Assembly (NCBI RefSeq): GCF_042682745.1
Contig: NZ_JBHUIO010000006.1
Coordinates: 1-64,000 of the forward strand
Direction: 5' to 3'
From: Tumebacillus_A lipolyticus
GTDB taxonomy: Bacteria > Bacillota > Bacilli > Tumebacillales > Tumebacillaceae
DNA length: 64,000 nt
Part shown: positions 51,611 to 60,638 of the stretch, piece by piece
How positions within the stretch are numbered: position 1 is the first letter of the stretch
How the letters are laid out: each line of letters starts with the position of its first letter
Notes under the pieces: model-generated
The model's database searches: none
Seen by the model: only the letters and a program-made list of their open reading frames with translations
What the model was told of the DNA's origin: nothing
Position numbers and translations under genes: made by a program

Positions 51611-54262
51611 TTACACGTTTGCGTGCGTCTTTGGCAGAGCCATGTGCGAAACGCTGACCGCATCATGCCGCTTCAGCACCTCAAGGATCGGGGGGAGCTT
51701 CTCGTAGAAGACGACGATCAGCTCCCCTTCCTGCAGCTCTTTCAGCGCCGCCTCCAGCGCATCGCACTCGTTGTGGATGACGCGGCATTCCTTGTCGGGC
51801 GACACCTCGACGATCGCCGTTTTCAACAGCTTGGCAACCTCTCCCCGCGCCCGGCCGCGCAGGTCGACATCCTCTTTGACAAACAGGCGGTGAAAGCCGG
51901 TGGCAGCCACCCTGCCGGAAGCGGAGACGATCTCGTTGTTGCGATCGCCCGGCACGCCGATCACCCCGGTCACGCGGCGGTTGGGCAGGCGACCTGCCAT
52001 CTCGCAGACCGCCTGAAACGAATGCGGGTTGTGCCCGTAGTCGACCAGCACATACCCGCGCCCGATCTGATAGAGGTTGACGCGCCCGGGGTTGTGCAGG
52101 TCGCTGCGAAAGCCGGACAGCGCCGCTGCGATCTTCGCCGGGTGCATGCCGAACGCTCTGCAGGCGGCCATCGCCGCCATCGCGTTCGCCACATGGAAGT
52201 GGGCAGCGCCGAGCATCGTCACCGGAATCTCGTCGGCGCGCATCATCGGGCGAGCGCTGTCCCCGACCGCCTCGTAGATCCAGCCGCCTTCGTAATAGTA
52301 GCCCGTTCCCCCTTCCGACAGGTGGCGGCGCAGATGTAGCGAGTTGCTCTGCAACGAGAAAAAGACATATTTGCGACCCTTGCGGTGACGCTCCTTCATC
52401 AGCTTGGGCAGCGCGCTCAGATGGGGGTCATCCGCGTTGAGGATCACCGTTCCTCCCGGGCGCACCCGCTCGGCGATCAGCGATTTGATGCTGATCAGAT
52501 CTTCCACCGAGTCGATGCCGTCCTGCCCGAGGTGGTCAGGCTGAATGTTGGTGATGATGCCGATGTCCGCATATTCAAAGCCGAGCCCCGCGCGGACGAT
52601 CCCGCCTCTTGCCGTCTCCAGCACCGCGACATCGACGCCCGGATCGCTCAAGATAGCGCGGGCGGAGCGCGGCCCGGTCGTGTCGCCTTTCGCCACGCAC
52701 CGACCGTCGATGTATATGCCGTCTGTCGAAGTCATGCCGACCGTCTGGCCGGTCGTCTGCAACACATGGCCGATCATCCGCGTCGTCGTCGTCTTGCCGT
52801 TCGTTCCGGTGATCGAGAGGATCGGAATCCTCGTCTTCGCACCGGGCGGGTAGAGCATGTCGAGGATCGCCTCGCCCACGTTGCGCGAGTCGCCGACGCT
52901 CGGCGATTGGTGCATCCGAATGCCAGGTGCCGCATTGACCTCGATGATCGCGCTCGACCGCTCATCGAACGGCTGGGCGATGTCAGGACAGACCAGATCG
53001 ATCCCGCACACGTCGAGGCCGACGATCCTTGCGGTCCGCACCGCCACCTCGGCGATGCTCAGGTGCAATCTCCCGGTCACATCGACCGCCGTGCCGCCGG
53101 TGGAGAGGTTGGCGCTGTCTCGCAAGAGCACCATCTCCCCTGCGTGCGGCAGATCGTCGAGGGTGCGCCCCACGCGGGCGAGGTAGGCGAGCGCCACCTC
53201 GTCCACTTTGATCTTCGAGAGCGACTTGGCGTGCCCGTCACCGCGCGCAGGGTCCTGATTGGCAGCCGCGATCAGCTGAGCGATCGTGCTTCTCCCGTCG
53301 CCGACCACATGGGCGGGCACGCGCTCAGACGCTGCGGCGACCTGCCCGCCGACGACGAGCAGGCGGTAGTGACGACCGTCGATATACTCTTCGACCACCA
53401 CGCGATGCGAATGCTCCTTGGCGATGCGAAACGCGGCTCGCACTTCGTCCTCACAGAGCAGGTTGATCGACACGCCCTTCCCTTGATTGCCATCGAGCGG
53501 CTTGATGACGAGCGCGGTGTTCAATTCCCGCCACAGCGCGACCGCCTCCTCCTCTGTGCTGGCCACCCCGCCGTGCGGGACGGGGATCGCCGCCAGATCG
53601 AGCAGCTGTTTGGTCAGCTCCTTGTCGGAGGCGATGTCTGTGCTGATGCAGGATGTCTGCTCGGTGATCGTCGCTTGAATCCGCTTTAAAAAACGCCCGG
53701 TTCCAAGCTGAACCAGACTCTTATCGTTCAATCTATAAAAGGGGATGCCACGAGCGGCTGCCGCATCTACGATCGAGCGGGTGCTCGGGCCGAGCGCCGT
53801 GCGCATAGCGGAGCGTCGCGCCTGCTCGATGCGCGGTTGCAGCGAATATGGCTGACCGTCGAGCAAGCTCTGCACCAGCTCAAAAGCGGTGCGAAGCAGG
53901 CATTCCATGCCCGCCTCGTTCTGGCACTCGACGATGATGTCATACACGCCTTCCTCCACAAACTGCGTCTTGCCGCGGTTGACCCCGATACCGATCTGCT
54001 GTGATAGCTCGATGGCCACATGCTCGATCACATGGCCGATATATGTACCCTCATGAAGGCGTTCCACAAAACCGCCCGGCTCGCCCTTCGCGCAGTGGTG
54101 ATCGCGCAGGCCGGGCAACAGGTGGAGCAGGCGGTCGTTCAGCCCGGGGAAGTCTTTCGATTCCTTCCCGGTGTACTCCTCCAAATACAGGCGCATCACC
54201 ATGACCGGGCGATGCAGATAGAGATTCGGCCCTGAGATGAACCGAATATCCTCAATTCTCAT
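51611..54262 (-). CDS. cphA: Cyanophycin synthetase
   Basis: 883 residues, the size of CphA1. Domains in order: the N-terminal CphA domain (FISGPNLYLHRPVMVMRLYL), an ATP-grasp domain (ALVIKPLDGNQGKGVSINLL, LVVGGQVAAASERVPAHVVG), and a C-terminal MurE-like ligase with the P-loop SITGTNGKTTTTRMIGH. It adds Asp and Arg alternately to build multi-L-arginyl-poly-L-aspartate storage granules. ATG 54262 overlaps the cphB stop by ATGA, so it is translationally coupled. Confidence 0.94.
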   Translation of the reverse strand: MRIEDIRFISGPNLYLHRPVMVMRLYLEEYTGKESKDFPGLNDRLLHLLPGLRDHHCAKGEPGGFVERLHEGTYIGHVIEHVAIELSQQIGIGVNRGKTQFVEEGVYDIIVECQNEAGMECLLRTAFELVQSLLDGQPYSLQPRIEQARRSAMRTALGPSTRSIVDAAAARGIPFYRLNDKSLVQLGTGRFLKRIQATITEQTSCISTDIASDKELTKQLLDLAAIPVPHGGVASTEEEAVALWRELNTALVIKPLDGNQGKGVSINLLCEDEVRAAFRIAKEHSHRVVVEEYIDGRHYRLLVVGGQVAAASERVPAHVVGDGRSTIAQLIAAANQDPARGDGHAKSLSKIKVDEVALAYLARVGRTLDDLPHAGEMVLLRDSANLSTGGTAVDVTGRLHLSIAEVAVRTARIVGLDVCGIDLVCPDIAQPFDERSSAIIEVNAAPGIRMHQSPSVGDSRNVGEAILDMLYPPGAKTRIPILSITGTNGKTTTTRMIGHVLQTTGQTVGMTSTDGIYIDGRCVAKGDTTGPRSARAILSDPGVDVAVLETARGGIVRAGLGFEYADIGIITNIQPDHLGQDGIDSVEDLISIKSLIAERVRPGGTVILNADDPHLSALPKLMKERHRKGRKYVFFSLQSNSLHLRRHLSEGGTGYYYEGGWIYEAVGDSARPMMRADEIPVTMLGAAHFHVANAMAAMAACRAFGMHPAKIAAALSGFRSDLHNPGRVNLYQIGRGYVLVDYGHNPHSFQAVCEMAGRLPNRRVTGVIGVPGDRNNEIVSASGRVAATGFHRLFVKEDVDLRGRARGEVAKLLKTAIVEVSPDKECRVIHNECDALEAALKELQEGELIVVFYEKLPPILEVLKRHDAVSVSHMALPKTHANV

Positions 54263-55107
54263 TGATGGTCCACTCCTCGTGTTGGTTCGGACGTATGTGC
54301 TGTGTCCTTTTGTAAGATCGGTGCGCGATCGCGCAGATGAAAGCGATGCCCCTTCGGTAAAATGTGCAGAGTCACGCTGCATAGCGCCAGATCATCTCCG
54401 TTTCGCACCTGCTCCAGATTCGTATAGGAAAGCTGGCCTGCGTCGATCACGCTGACGGCGCCCTCCCCGATCACTCGAAACTCTTGACCCTCCACCACGA
54501 TCGCGGTGTTTTCATCGATGCCAAGCCCCAAATGGTGCGGATATTGCGCCACAGCGGAGAACAGGCGACCATACCGTCCACGCTGGGCGAAATGCTGGTC
54601 GACCACCGCCCCGGCCAAAAACTCCATGCCGGGTGCCATCTCCACGATGCCGATCTTCGGGTTGGTTTCGCTCACGCCTGACACGATCATCGTCGAGGAC
54701 ATCATCGAGGCCCCCGCGCTCGTGCCGGCCAGCACCATCCCATCTTCAAACCGTCTGTGCAAAGCAGCATCCATCCGCGTCCCCCCGAGCAGCTTGGTCA
54801 CGCGCACCTGATCACCGCCGGTGAAAAAGACGCAGGTCGCATCCTCCACCGCCTTGATTGCCGAATTGGCACCTGCCGCCTCGCGGGTCGACACATCGAA
54901 CATGCGCACATCGGCGACGCCGATCGAGTCGAACACCTCGATGTACTCAGCCCCCACCTCGATCGGCAGCTCGGTCGCGACCGTCATCACGACGATTCGC
55001 GCATGCTTCCCGCCTGCGAGACGAACGACTTCACGGAGGATCTCCATGTCGCCCTGCTTGTCCTCTGCTCCACCGATGATGACCAACCTACTAGGTCGCT
55101 TGCTCAC
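54259..55107 (-). CDS. cphB: Cyanophycinase
   Basis: 282 residues of the peptidase S51 family, which releases beta-Asp-Arg dipeptides from cyanophycin. It has VIIGGAEDKQGD near the N-terminus, FFTGGDQVRVTKLLGG, the nucleophile serine in VLAGTSAGASMMSS and VVDQHFAQRGRYGRL. GTG 55107 follows GAGGAGGCG. First gene of the cphB-cphA pair, so the cell can both store and reuse the polymer. Confidence 0.93.
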   Translation of the reverse strand: MSKRPSRLVIIGGAEDKQGDMEILREVVRLAGGKHARIVVMTVATELPIEVGAEYIEVFDSIGVADVRMFDVSTREAAGANSAIKAVEDATCVFFTGGDQVRVTKLLGGTRMDAALHRRFEDGMVLAGTSAGASMMSSTMIVSGVSETNPKIGIVEMAPGMEFLAGAVVDQHFAQRGRYGRLFSAVAQYPHHLGLGIDENTAIVVEGQEFRVIGEGAVSVIDAGQLSYTNLEQVRNGDDLALCSVTLHILPKGHRFHLRDRAPILQKDTAHTSEPTRGVDHQ

Positions 55108-55227
55108 GCAGTCGCCTCCTCAAGTTCTTAGATGCTAGCACTTGGAAATACTGCTTCAGGTTGACAGTCTTCCCTGAGAGGCGGAACGCTTATTCATCTC
55201 CCCATCAAAACCTGCCTGCACAAAAGG

Positions 55228-55250
55228 AAAAACCAGGGCGTAAGCCCTGG
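55228..55250 (-). terminator. sspF terminator
   Basis: ccagggc pairs with gccctgg around gtaa, followed by TTTTTCC on the minus strand. Confidence 0.8.
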
Positions 55251-55271
55251 CCTGCGAACGTCAGCTCGAAC

Positions 55272-55457
55272 TCAAGAGCGTTGATTGTCGCGCGCCATCG
55301 CCTCTTCGGCGATCTCGATCGCGCGCTTGACCATGTTCCCTGCATCGCGGGCGCGAATGCCACCCCATCCTTCTTTTTGAACCGTGTCGTAAAAACCGAG
55401 CTCTTTGGCCAGCTCATACTTCAGCGATTCGCTCATCACGCCTCTTCTGCGTCCCAT
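55272..55457 (-). CDS. sspF: Minor alpha/beta-type small acid-soluble spore protein SspF
   Basis: 61 residues, almost the sequence expected of SspF: MGRRRGVMSESLKYELAKEL, GFYDTVQKEGWGGIRARDAG, NMVKRAIEIAEEAMARDN. These proteins coat and protect spore DNA. A GGGGGG stretch precedes ATG 55457. It lies between veg and cphB with terminators on both sides. A longer overlapping frame (55205-55417) is a shadow. Confidence 0.95.
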   Translation of the reverse strand: MGRRRGVMSESLKYELAKELGFYDTVQKEGWGGIRARDAGNMVKRAIEIAEEAMARDNQRS

Positions 55458-55511
55458 GTCCAATCCCCCCTTTTGTCGATCTGACGTCGACGACAGGTAG
55501 TCTGCCCAAAA

Positions 55512-55542
55512 AGAAAAAAGCCTTTCACCAGGTTGTGAAAGG
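55512..55542 (-). terminator. veg terminator
   Basis: gcctttcac pairs with gtgaaaggc around caggt, followed by TTTTTTC on the minus strand. Confidence 0.88.
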
Positions 55543-55569
55543 CTGCGGCGGGGAGTGACTCCCCATGCT

Positions 55570-55857
55570 CTATGCTTCTAAGATCCCTTGCGAATAGGTC
55601 AGGCGTACGTGACCGTCATCGTTGCAGACCATCAGTTCGACCGTCTCAGTCAGAATGTCTGCGTAGCTGTACGAGACTCGCTTAAAGGAGTTCTCCTGAT
55701 CCAATTTGATGACAAAAACAGAAGGGTATGTCTCTTCGAGAACGCCGGTGCGCTCGATTGTTTTGCGGCGTCCACCGTTGGCGCGCAGCAAGATCTTCTC
55801 ACCAACATAACGGTCAAGGCTGCGCTTAATCTCGTTTAGTGCGTTTTTCGCTGTCAA
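55570..55857 (-). CDS. veg: Veg protein
   Basis: About 95 residues from TTG 55857, with AGAGGTGG upstream. The sequence contains ANGGRRKTIERTGVLEETYP and VIKLDQENSFKRVSYSYADI, matching B. subtilis Veg. Veg promotes biofilm formation by interfering with SinR-mediated repression in B. subtilis, which is of interest given the SinR homologue at 27178. The gene is monocistronic. Confidence 0.92.
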   Translation of the reverse strand: MTAKNALNEIKRSLDRYVGEKILLRANGGRRKTIERTGVLEETYPSVFVIKLDQENSFKRVSYSYADILTETVELMVCNDDGHVRLTYSQGILEA

Positions 55858-56047
55858 CACACACCACCTCTTTCCAAGATTCAGTGTAGCATGCTTGACG
55901 AACTTTGTCAAAGAAAGTTAATAATTATATCAGCGCCCCAAAAAACCTGTCAATGGTCTTTATGAAGAAATTACAATCATTTATCCCTTTTAGTTTTCAG
56001 AAAGTTCATTCTTCTCCAGAATGCTCTTAGTTTCAACCGCTTTTGCA

Positions 56048-56908
56048 TCAGTAGGGGCTGCGGGGGAGCCCGATGCGGTATTTTCCTCGTGATTCCACGC
56101 CGCCAAGCCCATCGGTGCCTGTGATCGTCGACTTCACCACGTCGAAGATGTTCACCGTCTGGTTGATCGGCGTGTAGGCGATCTTCTCGGCGATGAACAC
56201 CGGGTCGAGCGCATGGATCAAGATGCGGTGCGGGGAGGAAGCGAAGTTGGCTCCCGCATCGAGGAGCGATTCATAGTGGGACTGACAGGCTCCGGCGAAG
56301 ATGATCAGATCGTCAAACGAGCGCTCATAGCGGCGGGCCGCCTTGACTGCGCGAATGAAGTTTTCGGTGTTTCTGTAGTTGAACACGTTGGACAGATCCT
56401 GCCCCTTGCGCAACAGGCCATCATGCCCGGTCAGGATCAGAATGTCCGGGTGGTATTGGTCGAGCAGTTGGGGCAGCATTTCTGCCATGCGCACCTCTGG
56501 CACATGATGTCCGATCGCCGGGATGCGAAGCTCCTCATAGAACATCAAGCATTTGTGCAAATATGAGCCATCTCCATCCAGATGCAGAACCCGTCCCGGC
56601 TTTTCAAAAAAATCATGATGGTCGCGAAACTTTATGTCAGAGCGGATCAACCGCTTTTCTTCCTCGATCAGGCGGCGGGAGCGAATCAGGCGCATCACAT
56701 CGTCCTCTTCCCGGGTGTAGCCTGCGATGTAGTCCCGGAGCTCCTTATCGCTCAGCTTCTCAAGGTCGCTCACCGGCGCATCTGCGAGCAGGCGCACTTC
56801 CACCCCTTTGAGCACGGCCATGCGATTTGACCGATCGAGCTCTACGATGTGAAAACAGATGTCTTTCCCATAGGACTTCCGCGCGACGAGGTCGCCCACT
56901 TTCCACAT
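56048..56908 (-). CDS. yabG: Sporulation-specific protease YabG
   Basis: 286 residues from ATG 56908, with AAAGGAGGAG upstream. Recognisable parts are MWKVGDLVARKSYGKDICFH, FEKPGRVLHLDGDGSYLHKC, LILTGHDGLLRKG and FASSPHRILIHALDPVFIAE. YabG processes spore coat proteins. Order yabG-veg-sspF is conserved. A frame extension to 57064 is antisense to the next gene and not family-like. Confidence 0.93.
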   Translation of the reverse strand: MWKVGDLVARKSYGKDICFHIVELDRSNRMAVLKGVEVRLLADAPVSDLEKLSDKELRDYIAGYTREEDDVMRLIRSRRLIEEEKRLIRSDIKFRDHHDFFEKPGRVLHLDGDGSYLHKCLMFYEELRIPAIGHHVPEVRMAEMLPQLLDQYHPDILILTGHDGLLRKGQDLSNVFNYRNTENFIRAVKAARRYERSFDDLIIFAGACQSHYESLLDAGANFASSPHRILIHALDPVFIAEKIAYTPINQTVNIFDVVKSTITGTDGLGGVESRGKYRIGLPRSPY

Positions 56909-57008
56909 GGCAACTCCTCCTTTCGGGATAGGGTATGAGCGTAAGTCCCGTTTGGTCACAAGCCGTGGGCATTCTTGCATATCATGTGGAAACGGGGAGG
57001 TGGGCGCT

Positions 57009-57809
57009 TTGTATGCGGTGATTCCGGCCCGCAATGTGAGCAAACGAATCGAAGCGGCACTCAAAAACGTCCGCTATGCGGGCATCGAGAAGATCATCGT
57101 GGTGGTCAACGGCTGTCAGGATGACACCTTGGAGGTGGTGCGCCGCCTGCAGGACGAGCGGATGACCCTGATCAGCTTCCGCGCCCCGCTCGGCTTCGAT
57201 GTTCCTCGTGCGATCGGGGCGCAGTACGCCTATCGACAGGGCGCGGAGCACGTGCTGTTTTACGATGGCGACCTGATCGGGCACCACCGGCATGAGCTGA
57301 AGCGGCTGACCGAGGACGCGGTGCGCTTCGGCATCGATCTCGGGCTGACCGACACGTATGGGACGGCACATCACCAAGATGTCGCTCACAACCCGCTCCT
57401 GCGCCTGCGCAGCTCGCTCAACCGTCGGTTGGGGTTGGAACCTCGCCTCGGCCTGAGCAACCCTTCTCACGGGCCGCACGTGGTCTCTCGTCGCCTCCTG
57501 CGCCTCATCCCCCGCGCAGATCTGGCCATCCCGCCTGTCGTGTTGACCCGCGCCAAACAGCTCGGCCTGCGCATCGACGCGCTGACCCATATCCCGCAGG
57601 CGCGGCTCGGTTCCTCGCACAAAGGGCCGGTTCATTTTGAGCACATCCGCGATACGATCATCGGCGATCTATTAGAGGCGCACTGTCTGCTCGATGGCCG
57701 GGTGCGCAGCCGCGAATACCGCGGTCATCAGTTCGATGGGTACCACTCGAAGCGCAGGTTCGACCTGTTGGAGCGGTTTGCGGACAGCTTGCAGATCGAG
57801 CCTCGCTAG
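57009..57809 (+). CDS. Family 2 glycosyltransferase
   Basis: 266 residues from TTG 57009, which has GGGAGGTG upstream; the frame extends back to 56907 inside yabG without family sequence. LYAVIPARNVSKRIEAALKN, KIIVVVNGCQDDTLEVVRRL and HVLFYDGDLIGHHRHELKRL, with DGD in the DxD position, are typical of GT-A enzymes. Acceptor unknown; envelope or spore-surface polysaccharide is possible. Divergent from yabG across about 100 nt. Confidence 0.8.
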   Translation: MYAVIPARNVSKRIEAALKNVRYAGIEKIIVVVNGCQDDTLEVVRRLQDERMTLISFRAPLGFDVPRAIGAQYAYRQGAEHVLFYDGDLIGHHRHELKRLTEDAVRFGIDLGLTDTYGTAHHQDVAHNPLLRLRSSLNRRLGLEPRLGLSNPSHGPHVVSRRLLRLIPRADLAIPPVVLTRAKQLGLRIDALTHIPQARLGSSHKGPVHFEHIRDTIIGDLLEAHCLLDGRVRSREYRGHQFDGYHSKRRFDLLERFADSLQIEPR

Positions 57810-57892
57810 CGGGAAACTGCCCGTGCGCTCGATCGACCTGCCGCTCAGCAGAGCTGTCGACAGCTTTGCCTCGACAGTTGTGCCTCGACAAT

Positions 57893-57920
57893 AAAAAAAG
57901 GATTGCCCGCTCGGCAATCC
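57893..57920 (-). terminator. DHH phosphoesterase terminator
   Basis: ggattgcc pairs with ggcaatcc around cgctc, followed by TTTTTTT on the minus strand. Confidence 0.85.
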
Positions 57921-57929
57921 TTCCTCTCT

Positions 57930-58856
57930 CTACTTTCCGATCGATTCCTCTTGAAGCAGCTGCGAAAACCGCTCGACGATCGCGCGAAGCAAGCCTGGCA
58001 GCTCGCCTCTCGCTCGATACCCCGCGAAGAGCGAATAGCCCCAAGCGGTGCCCGCATCCATGCCTGGCATCGTGCGGAACAGCTCGGCCGCGTCGAGGTG
58101 ATGCACCTCGGCCAGCTCCTGGCGAAGATACATGCGGATCTCCACTTCCTCGCCTTTTGTAAACCCGACGACCGACACGTCCGCCCCGAGGTCGAACAGG
58201 GCGCGCGCCGCAAAGGTCGGGATGTTCGAATCGATCTCCGTCACCAGCACATGGTAGCCGCCAAACGTGTATTTCCGCGCGTTTAACGCCGCCTGACAGA
58301 TCGAGCCGCGGTCTTTGCGCTCATCGACGACATACAGGCGCTGCACCTCTTCATAGGTGAGCTGGCAGACCTCCAAGATCTCGCCGAACGCCCGAAACGC
58401 CTCCGGGTCGCCCTTGTGGAAGTTGATCGTATCGGTCATGATCCCCGCCGCCAGCGCAAGCCCGATCTGGCGGTCGAACGGGGCGTTCAACTCTTTCAAC
58501 AGGCGATAGACCAGTTGGCATGTCGAAGAGACCGGATCGTAGAGACCGCCGAGCGCCTGCGCGAACAGCGTGTTGACCGGGTGATGATCGATCAGCCAAA
58601 AGCGCTCGGGAAGCGAGCTTTTCAGCTGAATGGGCGCTGCGGTGTCCACGACCACAACATGCTCGTATCGGCTCACATCCGGGCCGATCAGAATGTTGAT
58701 CTCTAGTTCCTCCAGCAATTTATGCGTGTGCGTCGCCACCGCTTGCGGCACGCCGATATCGGCGCCGATGAAGCGCGCCAGAGCAAAAGCAGCTCCGACC
58801 GCATCGCTGTCGGCTTGGTCGTGGCAGAGCACGAGGTTCTGCCCGCCTTTCATCAT
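57930..58856 (-). CDS. DHH-family phosphoesterase
   Basis: About 308 residues. LVLCHDQADSDAVGAAFALA contains the first metal-binding aspartates, and HVVVVDTAAPIQ with FWLIDHHPVNTLF supplies the DHH motif; SSTCQLVYRLLKELNAPF follows. NrnA-like nano-RNases and c-di-AMP phosphodiesterases share this core. No membrane part, so a soluble enzyme acting on small nucleotides or RNA. ATG 58856 (GGAG nine nt upstream) is preferred over 58880. Confidence 0.78.
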   Translation of the reverse strand: MMKGGQNLVLCHDQADSDAVGAAFALARFIGADIGVPQAVATHTHKLLEELEINILIGPDVSRYEHVVVVDTAAPIQLKSSLPERFWLIDHHPVNTLFAQALGGLYDPVSSTCQLVYRLLKELNAPFDRQIGLALAAGIMTDTINFHKGDPEAFRAFGEILEVCQLTYEEVQRLYVVDERKDRGSICQAALNARKYTFGGYHVLVTEIDSNIPTFAARALFDLGADVSVVGFTKGEEVEIRMYLRQELAEVHHLDAAELFRTMPGMDAGTAWGYSLFAGYRARGELPGLLRAIVERFSQLLQEESIGK

Positions 58857-59181
58857 GGAGATCGTCTCCGAAAACATCATGAAACTGTTGCACCATCCTA
58901 TATACGAAACCGCTATCGGTTCCCTTGTTCAGTTCATCTGTACGCTGCCGTCCCTCACATCGCTCGACAGATTGTGCTACTATTATATAGGATATGAGCA
59001 TGTGAAGGAAACGGTTCATTGTTTATTGCTCGTCAATTCGTGATTCAGGATTAATTTGATAGGTATGAGCGATATACCTAGAATTGAGCATCTCGCATTG
59101 GAAGCTGTGATCAGGAGCCCGAACTCTGCGATCATTCGACCGTTCTCAGGCGTGTTCTCCGCTTAGTATGCGCACAAAAGC

Positions 59182-59206
59182 CCCCGTTCAAACGAACGGG
59201 GTTTTT
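59182..59206 (+). terminator. Orphan plus-strand terminator
   Basis: ccccgttc pairs with gaacgggg around aaac, followed by TTTTTGTG. No plus-strand gene precedes it. Confidence 0.75.
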
Positions 59207-59442
59207 GTGTGTTGACACGCCTTGAGGCACCTCTCCAGCATCATTCGATCGCCAAGATCGTGAAGCAATCTTCCATCTTCAAATGCGGCTGTTTCTTGAT
59301 CATTTGCAGCAGAGCATTACAAGAGTGCTTCATATGATCTGATCGAGCTTTTCAACCAGTATTCATAAATGAATATACCCGCATGAAAATGTTATGTATC
59401 ACGAAATATTGCTCTAGGCACAGGTTTTTTTGAGTTAGAAAG

Positions 59443-59469
59443 CAAAAAAACCCCGCCATTCAGCGGGGT
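59443..59469 (-). terminator. EamA gene terminator
   Basis: accccgc pairs with gcggggt around cattca, followed by TTTTTTTG on the minus strand. Confidence 0.85.
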
Positions 59470-59513
59470 CATCATCAATACTCTTCAATTCTCCTCTCCC
59501 AAACTCCCCCGCT

Positions 59514-60452
59514 CTACACCCTCACTCCGCTCTTCGCCCCGATCCGCTTCGACGGGTCGCTCGTCGACAGCAGGACGCCGGAGATGGTCAGCACCACGCC
59601 GATCCCATGTGCCCAGGTCACCTGCTCGCCGTAGAGCAGCACGGCGATCGTCGTCGCGCAGATCGGGACGAGGTTGACATAGGCGCTCGTCTTCGAAGCT
59701 CCGATGCGCTGAATGCCCAAGTTCCAGATCACAAACGCGATCACCGTCGCAAACACCGCCATGTAGACGAGTTCGAACCCCGATTGCACAGACAGGTTCG
59801 ACAATCGATCCCAGCCACCTTCGAACAGCGACCCGATGAACAGCCCGAACGCCCCGGCCACCGTCGTGACGGTCGTCACCAACAGCGAGGACATCCCTCT
59901 CATCACCACTTTCCCGACCGTCGAGTAGATCGACCAGCTCACCACCGAGCCGAGCAGCAGCAGGTCGCCCGCGTTGAACGACATCGAGCGCACCGTCTCG
60001 AAGGAGCCTCCGGTGATCACGACCAGCAGCCCGATCAGCGACAAGGTCATCCCGATGCCAAGCCGCCTGCTCCACGCTTCTCCGAGAAAGATCACCGCCG
60101 CAAGCGTCGTCGACACCGGATTCATCGCCACGACGAGCGAACCGTTGGTCGCCGACGTGAATTGCAGCCCGAAGAAAAAGAACGCGTTGTACCCGAAGAT
60201 GCCCGTCACGGCCAGCAGCAGCATCCCCTTCCAGCGCGCTTTGAGCAGTTGCAGATCCCAGCCCTTTTTATAGGTCAGCCAAGCGATCAGGATCAGCCCG
60301 GCCAGCCCGAAGCGCAACGTCGCCGTCAAGAACGGCGGAATCTCTGTCAACACATGTTTCCCCGCACCGAACGCACCGCCCCAAAACAGCGGCACCAGCA
60401 AGAGCAACAGATAGATGCTCGTCCCTCTTTCCGCCTTTTCTTTGTTGTTCAT
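59514..60452 (-). CDS. EamA/DMT-family transporter
   Basis: 312 residues with ten predicted membrane helices in two EamA repeats (LLLLLVPLFWGGAFGAGKHV opens the first; VSWSIYSTVGKVVMRGM opens the second). Drug/metabolite transporters of this type export amino acids, purines or other metabolites; the substrate cannot be told here. ATG 60452 follows GGGAGAG. Monocistronic, with its own terminator. Confidence 0.88.
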   Translation of the reverse strand: MNNKEKAERGTSIYLLLLLVPLFWGGAFGAGKHVLTEIPPFLTATLRFGLAGLILIAWLTYKKGWDLQLLKARWKGMLLLAVTGIFGYNAFFFFGLQFTSATNGSLVVAMNPVSTTLAAVIFLGEAWSRRLGIGMTLSLIGLLVVITGGSFETVRSMSFNAGDLLLLGSVVSWSIYSTVGKVVMRGMSSLLVTTVTTVAGAFGLFIGSLFEGGWDRLSNLSVQSGFELVYMAVFATVIAFVIWNLGIQRIGASKTSAYVNLVPICATTIAVLLYGEQVTWAHGIGVVLTISGVLLSTSDPSKRIGAKSGVRV

Positions 60453-60583
60453 GATGTTCTCTCCCACGACGAATGCAAGCTATTATTTCGCCATTCGTAA
60501 TATTTTCTGCATTATAGCATGGGAGAAGGAATGGTCGATAGATGCTAACAACATCTGGGGCTGATTGGATTCGCCCGCTCGAC

Positions 60584-60614
60584 AAAAAAACCCCCGCGAT
60601 CTCCCGCAGGGGTT
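60584..60614 (-). terminator. Lipase gene terminator
   Basis: aacccctgcggg and cccgcgggggtt-type strands form a GC-rich hairpin followed by TTTTTTT on the minus strand. Confidence 0.8.
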
Positions 60615-60638
60615 GGGCGTGCTCATTTTATCTAGCTC

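Larger units (their letters stand above)
58857..59513. other. Long intergenic region with an orphan plus-strand terminator
   Basis: No open frame looks real. On the plus strand a -10-like tactattatata lies near 58977-58988, a small inverted repeat (taggtat...atacctа-type) near 59060-59080, and a strong terminator at 59182-59206 (ccccgttc/gaacgggg then TTTTTG) with no plus-strand gene in front. This could be a small RNA of about 200 nt. 59250-59440 is AT-rich with nothing recognised. Confidence 0.35.
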
